Below are positions 22,366 to 33,094 of a stretch of 64,000 bases of DNA, piece after piece. The notes below the pieces were generated by a model. That model had not been told where the DNA came from, did not search any database, and saw only the letters and a program-made list of their open reading frames with translations. Source of the DNA: Oreohelix idahoensis (taxonomy: Eukaryota > Mollusca > Gastropoda > Stylommatophora > Oreohelicidae); contig JAMPIV010019867.1 in assembly GCA_024509875.1 (NCBI GenBank), positions 473,998 to 537,997 on the forward strand, given 5' to 3'. Position 1 is the stretch's first letter. The number at the start of each line of letters is the position of its first letter. Position numbers and translations under genes: made by a program.

Positions 22366-23996
22366 CTGCTGAGGAAAGAACAAGCAGGATTTAGAAAGAA
22401 CAGGAGATGTGTAGATCATATATTCACTCTCAGGAACATTATAGAGCAGTGCTCAGAATGGCAAAGACAGCTTTACATAAATTTTGTTGATTTTGAAAAG
22501 GTAACGCCGCAGGCGACCTTTGTCTTTACTGACTGTGTGTGGTGCACCACTCTGAGTGGGGACCTCCCAGTACCAAAGACTGCTGTGCCCGTCACAGATT
22601 TTGCTCCTTTCCTCAGACCTACGGGTCCTGAGAGTTCCTCTATAAATGCCTTTGTGCAGATGAGGAAGGACATCCCTCGAAACCTTCGGGTATATGAGAC
22701 TCTGTCCATTTTGGCTGGAATGACGTCTCGATGGTTCGGAGGTTTTATAGCGAATATGAGTACACATGAGGGCAAGTTCGGGCACAATGGGCTAATCACC
22801 TGTTTGCCAAGTCACTTCGATTACATGTCCTGCCCATGGGCCTTGTGCACTTGGGTCCCCTCTACACTTCGTTTCACGGAGTAGAAGAGGGTACGATTAT
22901 GAGATGAGATGAGAGATGAGATTTTGAAAAGGCTTTCGACAGCATACATAGGGACAGTTTATGGAAAATACTGAGGGCTTATGGAATTCCAAGCTGCATA
23001 GTGTCAATCATAAAAAGCCTCTATGCCAACTTTACGTGTAGTGTTGGTCAGAGCAACCTAACTTTTGAGGTGAAGACAGGAGTACGACAGGGATGCCCCT
23101 TATCAACCACTCTATTTTTAACAGTCATAGACTGGATGATGCGCCAGACAACAGAGGGCAGTCCAAGAGGAATAAGATGGACAACATTTTCTACATTGGA
23201 AGATCTGGAATATGCAGATGACATTGCACTACTAGCACATTCACATCAACACATCCAGGAAAATACGGATAGACTTAATAAGTTTAGCCAGCAGGTAGGC
23301 TTGAATATCAATTTAAAGAAGTCTGAGGTCATGACGCTCAATGTGAGCAACCCTGAGCCCATATCAGTAAGGAATCAGCAATTGGTACAGACAGATACCT
23401 TCACATACCTAGGGAGCATAGTAGCACCAGACGGCGGGGCAGGCGGGGACATCAACATCAGAATGAGTGGGGCAGGAGCGGCCTTCTTTGGCCTAGGCGG
23501 CATCTGGGGGTCCTCCCAGTGCAGCACAGGCGCAAAATTGAGATTATGTCAGAGCTGTGTGCTTTCTGTGCTTCTCTATGGTGCGGAATGCTGGAGAGTT
23601 ACAGAGAAGGAAATGTCGAAATTGTCCTCTTTTCACACAACATGCCTAAGAAAAATTCACAGAATCTTTTGGCCAAATACCATCACTAACCAAGATCTGC
23701 TTACTCGTAGCAAGCAAGAGGACATGCACACCATCATAGCTGGCAGACGCTGGAGCTGGGTTGGTCATGTCCTCAGAAGAGACCCCGATGCCATCACAAG
23801 AACAGCTATGCTTTGGACCCCTGAAAGAAAACGAAAGAGAGGCCGACCAAAAACAACCTGGCGGAGGACTGTGGAGGCTGAGATGCAAAGAATGAACCAG
23901 AGTTGGGGCACTGTACGAAGGATGGCCACCGACCGAGCAAAGTGGAATCAATTTGTTGTTGCCCTACAAGACGCCACTAGGCGTGATGGCCACTGA
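22366..23996 (+). pseudogene. LINE reverse transcriptase, interrupted by a SINE
   Basis: The 5' part reads LLRKEQAGFRKNRR..., the conserved RT block 2 region. After the SINE the frame resumes at 22932 with KAFDSIHRDSLW. The GVRQGCPLS and LEYADDIALL motifs follow, the latter carrying the YADD catalytic aspartates. The thumb region comes next (FTYLGSIVAPDGGAGGDINI), then the RTE-type C-terminal domain with RWSWVGHVLRRDPDAITRTA and GRPKTTWRRTVEAEMQ, ending ...ALQDATRRDGH-stop at 23996. Apart from the 5' truncation and the SINE, the frame is intact. It lacks the endonuclease domain and so is immobile. Confidence 0.85.
22501..22919 (+). mobile_element. SINE (family E), copy 1, inserted in the LINE RT
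   Basis: A 419-bp insert is bounded by a 12-bp duplication GATTTTGAAAAG (22489-22500 and 22920-22931) that restores the LINE frame when removed. The 3' end carries a (GATGA)n-like tail. The core TTCGGGCACAATGGGCTAAT plus CACCTGTTTGCC is shared with the copy at 32745-33084. The 5' end does not look like a canonical tRNA head. Confidence 0.85.
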
Positions 23997-24062
23997 CAGC
24001 TTTGGCGGTCGGCGGCTAAGGATCAAAGAAAGAAAAACAGTATGACTGACTTGACGTTTGAG

Positions 24063-24640
24063 ACTACGATTTTTATTTTTATGTTGGACTTATTTCGTAC
24101 ATGGAACAGACAACTTAGATATAGCAGTTGATTTGCTGTGACAGAGAAAGTAGTCATTCAAAAGTCTTTGGCAGGATCGGATGTAACACCATACTTCATC
24201 AGCACGTAAGATTTAAAGACAGATATCACAATTAGAATCCAGATTAGACAAGGAACATGACGTCAGAATCGCCAAAGGCGGTAATGTTTTCACTGATTTG
24301 AGATGTGATCATTCAGAACAAAGCGCTGTTAAGCCAAAGTAAGGGGTATGGTGTCTAAATTATCATCTGATGAGTGAAACAAAAAGTATTAAAGCATGAC
24401 GTACAGCTATAGTACTAAAAGTTAGTTTAAAACAGAGCGAATTCAAATCAAGAGCAGTTAGAATATGTGACGAAATGGACGACCTCTATCGATCTTTAGT
24501 TCTCTCAGGCAGTATCGGTACAGTTGTGGTACTGATTTTTATTAGGTGCTGTCAATTAACTGACCTCGAAACCCTCGAATCGGTCGGTTGGATCGGAGGG
24601 TTGATCAGTGAGTTAACAATTCACTATCGTAAAACAAGCT
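24063..24640. other. Gene-free stretch between LINE fragments
   Basis: No recognised feature. A plus-strand open frame starts at 24475, but only its later part (from about 24655) has LINE homology. Confidence 0.4.
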
Positions 24641-24654
24641 ATTGTTACCGAAAC

Positions 24655-25000
24655 AGAACCAGGCTCGACAGTAAACAAATAAGAGAAGACTCTAGGCAGA
24701 AATATGTCTCCGACTATATAAGGAAAAGACGATGGTCATATATCGGTCATGTCCTACGAATGCAAAACAACAGAATACCACTACAGGCGCTCACTTGGGT
24801 TCCTGAGGGTAAGAGGAAAAAAGGAAGACCAAAAGAAACACTCAGAAGAACAATAATAAGAGAAGGAAGAACGTTGGGCCTAAATAATGTGCAAGAGCTA
24901 AGAGGAGTGGCGTCACAACGAACAACCTGGAGAGCACTGGTTTCTGCCTTATGCGCCGTGTTTGGTGCTTAAAGAATTTATTGTTATTGTTATTGTCAAT
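24655..25000 (+). mobile_element. 5'-truncated LINE 3' fragment
   Basis: The frame reads IRKRRWSYIGHVLRMQNNRI and GRPKETLRRTIIREGR, then WRALVSALCA, the C-terminal domain found after RT in RTE-like elements. It ends soon after in a TTATTG-repeat tail (24980-25000), marking the 3' terminus. Nothing of RT remains. Confidence 0.75.
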
Positions 25001-25129
25001 TATCGCACTTTTCTTTCTTTATTTATTTTTCTGCTAAGTAGCAGATATTTGATTTTATCAAATCACCCTGTAGGTGATAAATATCACATTTGCAAGGAGT
25101 GCTACCCAGATTTGTGGTTATAGGCGCGG

Positions 25130-25990
25130 CAGATTAACACGTACATCGGTCAGCGCTATCGGCTTAAATCTCCGATAAGACGCCGAGTTTGCGTACTCAT
25201 ACGACAGATAACGAGATTACTGTCTGTGTGACACCTGTGGGCAGACAAGTGTGATATAATCGCTTCCGGTCACTTGGTTAAAAGTAATCATGGATTTATT
25301 ACATTTTAGACAATATGAGTCTACAAATGTGTTTGTGAGAGTGTATGCAAGACATCATATTACCATATATGGGAGACGTGACCTTTTGCAACATTTTTCC
25401 ATGTAGGAAATATTTTGAAAGTGCTACACCCGACATGTTTGAAATGATTGGATCTTTCTGATTAGATTCATAACAACATTGAGGGGGAATATAGGCTGAC
25501 CATTTCGCAGTTTTATCTCACTGTGAATTTCAAGCTCGCCAAGACCTCAGACCTCGCCAGAGTGAACTAGATTCATAATTCTAATGTGTTAAACCGGACC
25601 TTATATTGGAGAACTAGATAAGACTTACAAAAGCACAGGAAATCTCTACATTTTAATAAGGAACACCGGAACTAGGAAACTAAAAAAACACGGAGTCAGA
25701 AGGGGCAATCTATTGTAAAATTAAAGACATCCCAGACGCGTGTAAGAGAACAATTCGTCTCTTTTATTCATCTGAGCAAACAAGTCTGTAGCCAGGATTG
25801 GCGTAAGTTGTGATTTACATTTCATATTTTATTACTAACATGTGAACTAACATATATATGTATATATTACCGTGTGAAGTTTAATGTGGGAAACTCGCTA
25901 TTGGATGTCAAAGTCATTTGGGGCTTGCAACCTCAGTATCTAGAATGATGATCCATGAACCACCACTGCACGGGCTGGTGATTGCTTTAT
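25130..25990 (+). repeat. Diverged ~0.85-kb repeat (family Y), copy 1
   Basis: Collinear but diverged match to 50370-51260. Shared anchors include ATGTTTGAAAT.ATTGG, CCCAGAC.(A/G)CGTGTAAGAG, GATTGG.GTAAGTTGT, ACATGTGAACTA, GGATGTC.AAGTCATTTG and TAGAATGATGAT. No long ORF. The conserved GTAAGT inside a conserved block resembles a splice donor. It may be an LTR/leader remnant or a MITE-like element. Confidence 0.55.
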
Positions 25991-26089
25991 TGATAGTTTC
26001 GTAAAGAGAACTAAAAGCATAAAGTAGTTCCAGGTTCCCTATGGAGCAAGGAGGGAAAGATGAAAGAAATGATGTACATTCTAAGTATA

Positions 26090-26330
26090 ATACTTACATT
26101 TTCAAAGCAGTGTAAATGTCCCTATAAACATATTCATTTTAAAATTGATGTAAGTTTTCAAGCTTTCAACCAGTGTAAATGTCTATGTTAAAATATTAAT
26201 TTTAAATAAATAGAAGTTTCAAACTTTTCAACAAGTGTAAATGTAAATGAAACATAAATGAATTTATACTGTGAACACTTTTTAAACAGTGGAGATGTAA
26301 ATGTAAAACATATTATATCTGTACGTTTAA
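26090..26330. repeat. Degenerate ~60-bp tandem repeat (~4 units)
   Basis: Units share CA(G/A).AGTGTAAATGT followed by an AT-rich spacer (26108, 26170, 26234, 26286). Old and decayed. Confidence 0.55.
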
Positions 26331-28985
26331 CCGTTTCGTTTAAATATAATGTAAAGCTAAAGCTATTCCGTTTAAATGTAAAGGAAGTTTTATCCCGAGG
26401 GATTAAATTTAATTCTCATCGAGGGTAAATTCTGACATGGGTTGGTAAAATAAAAAGAGGGGGGGGGGAGAAGGGGGTACATAACTGTGTCGGAAAACTC
26501 CATACTCAGAAGAGCGTTTTGTTTCTATTTCTATTACCAGTTATTGGTGGTACCAGCAGAAAGTACTATCTCTGGAACCAATTGAAGGTAGAAGGGGACT
26601 GACGTTTTGCGAGACGCCATCATAAGAGGGTCTCATAGACAGATGCAGAACCAACTTAGCCGTTACTCCATGAACGTTCTGGGAACGTTCGGCGCCTGAA
26701 CTTTGACCAGAGACGAGCGAGAGCAGATGTAGCGAAAGGTTTTCCTATTATGATAATAGTGGTAAAGCAGAAGTAGAATCTCTCTCCAGAAAGTATGAAG
26801 TTCCAGTGCCCGAGAAGTACACTGGTATCACAAGTGAGTTACAGCTGTGGATACTCTGAGCTGGACAATAGATTTAGGCTTCAGAAGTATAAGTTGCTAC
26901 TTTCGCTATCGTAACCCTATGTGATAATATAATTAAATTTGAAAAGGTAACTCAAAATTTAACAGTTAAAAATTTAACAAGTCAAATGAGTACAATTATC
27001 CAATTTATTATGTACATCTATATATTCTTGTAATGAGAAATGGTTGTTGTAAGATGGTAAAATGTATGATTATTTACAGTTACAAATCAAATAAACAAGC
27101 TAAAAAGTCTTGGATTTATCTTCCACTGAACTTATAAAACAAGTTTGTCACATTATCTATTGCCATCTAGTTGTCATCATTAAACAGTCGTTTTAGAAAC
27201 TGCTCACAGGATTTGTTGGATGGATACACATAAAACTCATCTGATCTTAGTTCGAGGTTCCTGAGACACACTTGAATCCGGAAGACTTTCCTTCAGCCCG
27301 CCCTATAACTACGGGGGACTAAGGTGTTGAAGATTGATTGACCTCTTGGCTTCAGTTCGCAGGATCAACGGTCTTCAAGTCTTTTGGGTAAATTCGGTCA
27401 GGAATGATCATAATCTTGATCAGCAATGATCATAAAAACTGATCATAAAACCTGGAACAAAAGGTAATAGGTGGCCATGGTGTTCCAACAATCTCACCAC
27501 CCACTGCTGTTCATGATGCGACCATGTCTTCAGTGTTTGTATATAAATGAATGAATCATGGTAGTATGTTACAGAGATAGCATGATAAGATAATGTATAC
27601 TGTGCAGAATTAACAAAATACATGAATAAATCACATGTTATGATACATAGGTACGCTATAACCTTTGCCTTCCACTTATGGATGTCAAGTCACTTATGTA
27701 CTTGCTGGTATGTCGTAAGCTTCCAGGCAAGAACTAGCCATGATATATTTGGTTAACCAATTAATGGTTATGCTTCCTGACAATGCCGGTGAAGGTTATC
27801 TCTGGTTAGCGTCATTCCCTTTTTATTATATCTGATACAATCAATCGGAAATAAAATCTCTGAAATAAAATGATATTAGTAATACATATATCTTTAATAA
27901 ACTTAATACCCTCTTAGGATTTATAAGCTCACGGCGAGACTGTTTTGGTTGAAGTTAATCTGCCCTGCATGCAGCGTGAAAAAATAACTTTTCTTGCAGA
28001 TACTGTCTTCCAGTTTCTCACTCTGGCTTCTGGATTTGGTGTGTGTGATTTCCAATGCGCCGCTCTGTCCTTATATTTCAGTCTCTCGCCCGTACGAGAA
28101 AGCACCTCTAAAAATCCCAAAAGATTTTCGTTTAATCTCGCGATTTGAGGCGATCTGTGCTTTTCCTGTACTTGTTTTTTTTCTTCTGTTCACTACACAC
28201 TTATATCCTTCCTTCCTTCCTAGGTATCATTTCCTTTTCCCCATATGAGGCTTCCATTCTATCCAATTTATATTTAAATCCGTTTAGGCATGTAGTTATA
28301 ATAAATGTTTAAAGATTATTAGCTAACTTTTAGCAAATGTGATGAAGGTGAAAAATATTAATTTTCTTTAAAACTATTTATATTTGAATAATATCCTTTT
28401 GGATATAATTCCTAGTCTATCTCCTTTGTTGAATTATTTTTATTTAATTGTAGTCCAACCAGGCGTTCTCTTGTAGTTAATAATTTAATGTCCAGTAAAT
28501 GCAAACTTTTAAAGTCCGCCATACATTCCTATATAGCTATTTCCTCATTCTTCAGTAATATTGTCTGGCTTTAACCGTAATTCACATTTCCCGTCCTCAA
28601 ACTTCAAAGAAAGACCGCCGCGCTGTCCTTGCGCTGGTGTGTGTGTGTGTGTTCGCTGTGGGCGTGTGTCGCGCTACAACCAAGCAAGTGTTATCAAATC
28701 TCCCTACAGCAGAGTGGAAAGGAACTGACCCAGCGGGAGAAGAAGCTACCATTGGCAGCTAAGTGAAAATATCCGCTGCCAAAAGTGACCTCCTTTATTC
28801 AGTTAAATCCCAATCAAGTGATGAAATCTTTTCCATAACTATTCAATTTATTTTCCAACTGTTAAAACTTAAAGTGATTATTAAATTTTGTTATTTGTAA
28901 TGTTACAAATTTAACTTCGATTTAATCCTTTTAAATGTACTACACGTTTGTCTCAGTCAAAGTTACTAAACACACACTCTAAACA
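26331..28985. other. Gene-free stretch
   Basis: AT-rich, with a short poly-G run at about 26460 and a cluster of TGATCA/ATGATCAT motifs at 27405-27450. No ORF has recognisable domains. Confidence 0.4.
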
Positions 28986-28988
28986 GAG

Positions 28989-29124
<136 letters not shown>

Positions 29125-29379
29125 AATGAATTCCACTGATTAACTCAGCGGTGGGGGCTTAACGAGCTAGAATAAACCATTGCAAAATTCTTCATAAAAG
29201 TGTCGGCAGATTATAGAATTAACGTGCTTAGCGACAGCCAGCATTGTTTTCGTTTATCTGAATATCTTGTGAAAACTCCCATGTGATAGAAGCTTTACTA
29301 CTCTTCTATCGACAGTTCTGCCAAGAGTAATATTGTGTAAAGATAGACTTCATTGAAGCCTACAATAGATTCATTCATT

Positions 29380-31142
29380 CATTCATAACCCTCCACTCCC
29401 AAAGGAGCATAGGCCTTCAGCAAACACATGCCAAGTCCTCCTGTCACGTGCCATCATCTCAAGTTCCTTCAACGTTCTCCTTATCATTTTCATCTCTGTT
29501 TCGCTTGACTGCTTGCGTCAGGGTCAGCGAACCAGAGCTGACCAAGACCCTACTCCACCTCCACGTGGTGGTCCTGGAAACAGGCTGCATCACTGCAGTC
29601 TGGCTGAGAGAGTAGGGATCGAAGAGGAAAGGCAAACCCGGTCCCAAAAAATGCCATGCTGAAGTCGGATGTGCCGGCCGAAAGGCGCAGATATCACACC
29701 TCCGGTGTAAACAGACACAACGCAACCAACGTCCTTTTCAGGATGAACGAGGAAGAAGATCTCTGTTTCCAGCTCTCTTCTCCATGTGCTTCTTGGTCTA
29801 CCTCTTCCTCTCTTGCCCTGGGGGTTCCAGAACAAGGATTGTCTTGTAATGCTATCAACAGGTTTCCTCAGTGTGTGTCCTATCCATCGCCATCGTCTTC
29901 TTCTCATCTCTTGTTCCACTGGCACTTGTCTAGTTCTTGTCATCAGTTCCACGTTGGTAATCTTGTCATACCATTTTAATCCCTCTATTCTACGCAAGCA
30001 CCCATTTATGAAAGTCTGTAGCTTTTTGGTTGTTGTCTTTGTTGTTCTCCATGTCTCAGAGCCATACAATAGGACTGACTTCACATTTGAGTTGAAGATT
30101 GGATCCGATTTCTCTTGATCTCCATATATTTCCCAATGCAGTGAAAGCTCCTCTTGCTTTTTGTATTCTTATTTTGATATCACTGTCTGTCCCTCCAACT
30201 TTTGTCTATATTGATGCCAAGATATGTGTACGATTCTACATCTTGTATTGGTGCTTCTTCAAGTTCAACCCTGTTTTCATTACCTGCATTTATTCTCATT
30301 ATCTTTGTCTTTTCCCTGTGTATTTTCAGACCCAATTGGTGTGACCTCTCAACGAGTGTTTTCAATTTTTCCTGCATCTGATTATGGTTATGGGACAGAA
30401 GAGCCAAGTCATCAGCAAAATCCAGATCATCCAACTGCTTAGTCAGAGTCCACTGCATTCCATTTCTGTTGTGTGTTGTTGATGTTCTCATAACCCAGTC
30501 TATTGCTAATAAGAAAAGAAATGGAGACAAGAGGCATTCCTGTCGCACTCCTGTTCTTATCTCAAATGGTTCTGTAAGCTGTCCTTCATGAAGAACTCTG
30601 CATGTCATGTCTTCATATGTTTTCTTTATTAAATTAATGATCTTCAGGGGAACTCCATAATGCCTCATCAATTTCCAAAGTGATTCTCTGTCTACACTGT
30701 CAAATGCCTTTTCGTAGTCCACAAATCCGATGTATAATGGTGAATTCCATTCCAGACTTTGTTCAACTATTATTCTCAAAGTGGCTTTCTGGTCTGTACA
30801 GGATCTGTTTTGTCGAAAACCTGCTTGTTCATCTCTCAGTTTCTTGTCTATGGACTCTTTTAATCTCTCAAGGATAATCCTATTTAATACTTTTCCTGGC
30901 ACTGATAGTAACATTATTACTCTATAATTTGTGCACTCTTGTAAATTCCCCTTCTTAGGCAACTTAACCAGATATCCTTCCTTCCATTCTGCTGGTATCT
31001 CTTCCTTTTCCCAGACTTTACCAAGTAATTTATATAACATCTCTGTAGCCGTGTCGATATCTGCTTTGATGGCCTCTGCTGGAATGCCATAAGGTCCAGA
31101 CGCTTTTCCATCTCTTAGAAGCTTTACGGCTTTCTTTATTTC
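29380..31142 (-). mobile_element. Host RTE-like LINE, 3' part (RT to tail)
   Basis: This is the downstream portion of a single LINE whose upstream portions lie at 40817-41176 and 43181-44280. At 31138-31142 the ATTTC duplication abuts the gypsy element. Removing the gypsy element joins ...RPTKEE to IKKAVKLLRDGKASG in frame. The 3' end has a (GAATGAAT)n-like tail on the minus strand (about 29370-29395). Confidence 0.85.
29590..31142 (-). pseudogene. LINE reverse transcriptase and C-terminal domain (host LINE)
   Basis: Minus-strand RT blocks occur in order: GKVWEKEEIPAEWKEG, NYRVIMLLSVPGKV, DEQAGFRQNRSC, DYEKAFDSVDRESLW, GVRQECLLSPF and LDDLDFADDLALL (catalytic ADD). A frameshift near 30100-30180 then leads to the C-terminal block (MKSVLLYGSETW, RWRWIGHTLRK, GRPRSTWRRELE). 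Substitutions in otherwise fixed positions (NYRV for NYRG, QECLL for QGCPL) suggest relaxed constraint. The RT would copy its own RNA by target-primed reverse transcription. Confidence 0.8.
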
Positions 31143-32077
31143 TGTTAAGGTACTGTCCGCCCATTCGTTTATTCCCGTGTATTAAAAGAGTTTGTCTGCA
31201 TTTGATATATGTATACCATTATTATTCCCATATGTGTCTATATGAATGTTAGAACATTGGTATACAACAAAAGTGTCACGCGAATGTTTTATTCGTGGGT
31301 ATGCCAAAAACTGCACTGTATCGTCCCTGTATTATTTATGCAGTGTTCTCTCACAAGGGATCACGAAATAGTAATATCTCAGATATGCCCATCAGCTCAA
31401 ATATAACCAGGTAAGAAGCCAATGCTGTTCCGGTAACATAACAACACATTTTATTGAAAACTCATGATCCATGAGACATGATGAACCGTCCTTAGTTAAT
31501 GTCATTCTGTCTATTCGTAACATAGAGTTATACTCCTTGACGGTAATACATTGTTGCTTATTAGTCCCAATACTTCTATACATCTCTATGTATTGATTAT
31601 ATCCGTGCCCTTCTCCCGTACCTTCTTTTCAAACTCATATAACTTCATTAACATGAATTTCCCAAATTCAGCACACATTAGCGACAAAGCAGGATTTTTT
31701 TAGACTCCGATTTTTACGGTGTATAGACCTGCCCGTCTAAAAAATGTATAAGCATCAAATTATACATTATTAACAGTACTCATCCTGGTATGCACTCCTA
31801 TGCATGGCACGAATCAATATACCCCTTTTTTCACGGGTTTTCAAGCAAACCAGCAAACACAAGGCTGTTCACGTCTTGTTTTTATTTGGGGTCCATTTTG
31901 TTCTCTACGTCATTGTTTCAAGACCCAAAAAAACTCCTACGTCATCCTTTTTTTTACTGCGCGCAATAATAATGCACCTAAGTGTACTATTCACATATCT
32001 TCAAATATTTTCACCAAACTCAACTCAGCGCTCTTTGATGCGCAACAACAAAATGTTGTAAAAAACCATACGCAACA
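31143..32077 (-). repeat. 3' LTR of the gypsy element (935 bp)
   Basis: TG...CA ends. The part at about 31386-32077 is ~99% like 40127-40816, with differences mainly in homopolymer lengths. A purine-rich tract (on the minus strand GGTGGTAGGGGGT) abuts its inner edge at about 32081-32093 and is a good polypurine tract for plus-strand priming. Confidence 0.8.
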
Positions 32078-32744
32078 ATTACCCCCTACCACCGTTAAGA
32101 AAAAAGACACGTAGTTTCTTTTTTTCTTCAAAATTGTACCACTTAAGGTAATTTAAAAAAAAATACCAACATAATACTATCCTAAGTCTCAGTAAGTCTA
32201 ATTCAGCTAATGTCTCATAATATAATCAGTCAGTCGTCGATGAGATGAAACGGTGATAAACAAGTCATATAATCTACTGCCTTATGAATAAAATCCATGT
32301 AGGAAGTAATAATATTACTAAATTAAAACAAATTACGGGAAATCAACACCACCCTCTATTACCTCTAGTATCAATAATACTAAAACTAAAACTTATATAA
32401 TATGGTTACATCTAATAGGATTGCCTATCCATAGGAAAATGATTGCAATAATGTGTACCTCACCAATACAGAGTACACTGCAAATCCCATATCTGTTTAT
32501 TCCTGATCCAACCCCAAAAAATAGCAAGTACATGCATAAATTGGTCCCAAATTACCTATGTCAATGCCCCTAGGAACCTCTATAATATTACACGCAAAAA
32601 TACGCTATAGAATATCATTGCCGTGCAGTCATATTATAGTACACTGTATGTGCACCTTACACCATACACACCAAATTGTGTTCCGGATAAAACTAACAAA
32701 AATTCAATGTCCCAATTACATCACCACTACTGTTGACCATGGAC

Positions 32745-33084
32745 TTCTTCTTCTTCTTCCATCCTTAGCCATCAACCGGCAAAGCAGTATGTGGCCAGTA
32801 CGCCTAGTGGCGTCTTAGGGCAACAACAAATTGATCGATCTATCGCTGTTTCCACCACGCATAGTGGCGTCTTTGTGGAACAAAAACAGACCAAACAATC
32901 TATCATTGTTTCCGTAATCAGATTGGTTGGCAAGCAGGTGATCAGCCCACTGTGCGAAGTTTTTACGGGATGGGGTAAACAGCCCCATGCCCATACCCTC
33001 CTTAGTCGCTTTTTACGACATGCGTGGTAGGGTGCAGTGTTACTATTCTTTGCTCCCCTTTCGGGCCCCGGTAACACACGGGTG
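32745..33084 (-). mobile_element. SINE (family E), copy 2, inserted at the end of pol
   Basis: Flanked by an 11-bp duplication TGACCATGGAC (32734-32744 and 33085-33095). On the minus strand it begins CACCCGTGTGTTACCGGGGC and includes CATGTCGTAAAAAGCGACTA and CAGTGGGCTGATCACCTG, and it ends in a (GAA)n tail. The duplicated target overlaps the first base of the pol stop codon as read on the plus strand, so pol itself is not altered. Confidence 0.85.
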
Positions 33085-33094
33085 TGACCATGGA

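Larger units (their letters stand above)
22344..24036 (+). mobile_element. 5'-truncated RTE-like LINE (middle element of the nest)
   Basis: Flanked by an 11-bp target duplication ACAGTATGACT (22333-22343 and 24037-24047). It encodes the RT from about the finger/palm region to the C-terminus and ends in an A-rich tail (GGATCAAAGAAAGAAAA). A 16-bp perfect inverted repeat (CTTGTTCTTTCCTCAG at 22342-22357 versus 22369-22384) sits at the 5' truncation point. A SINE interrupts it at 22501-22919. Confidence 0.85.

Noticed and set aside
22537..22884. 115-codon plus-strand ORF
   Set aside because: It lies wholly inside a SINE whose removal restores the LINE RT frame.
31386..32077. Left gypsy LTR ending at 31386
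   Set aside because: With that boundary no target duplication exists. Extending to 31143 gives TG...CA ends, an ATTTC duplication and an intact LINE frame.
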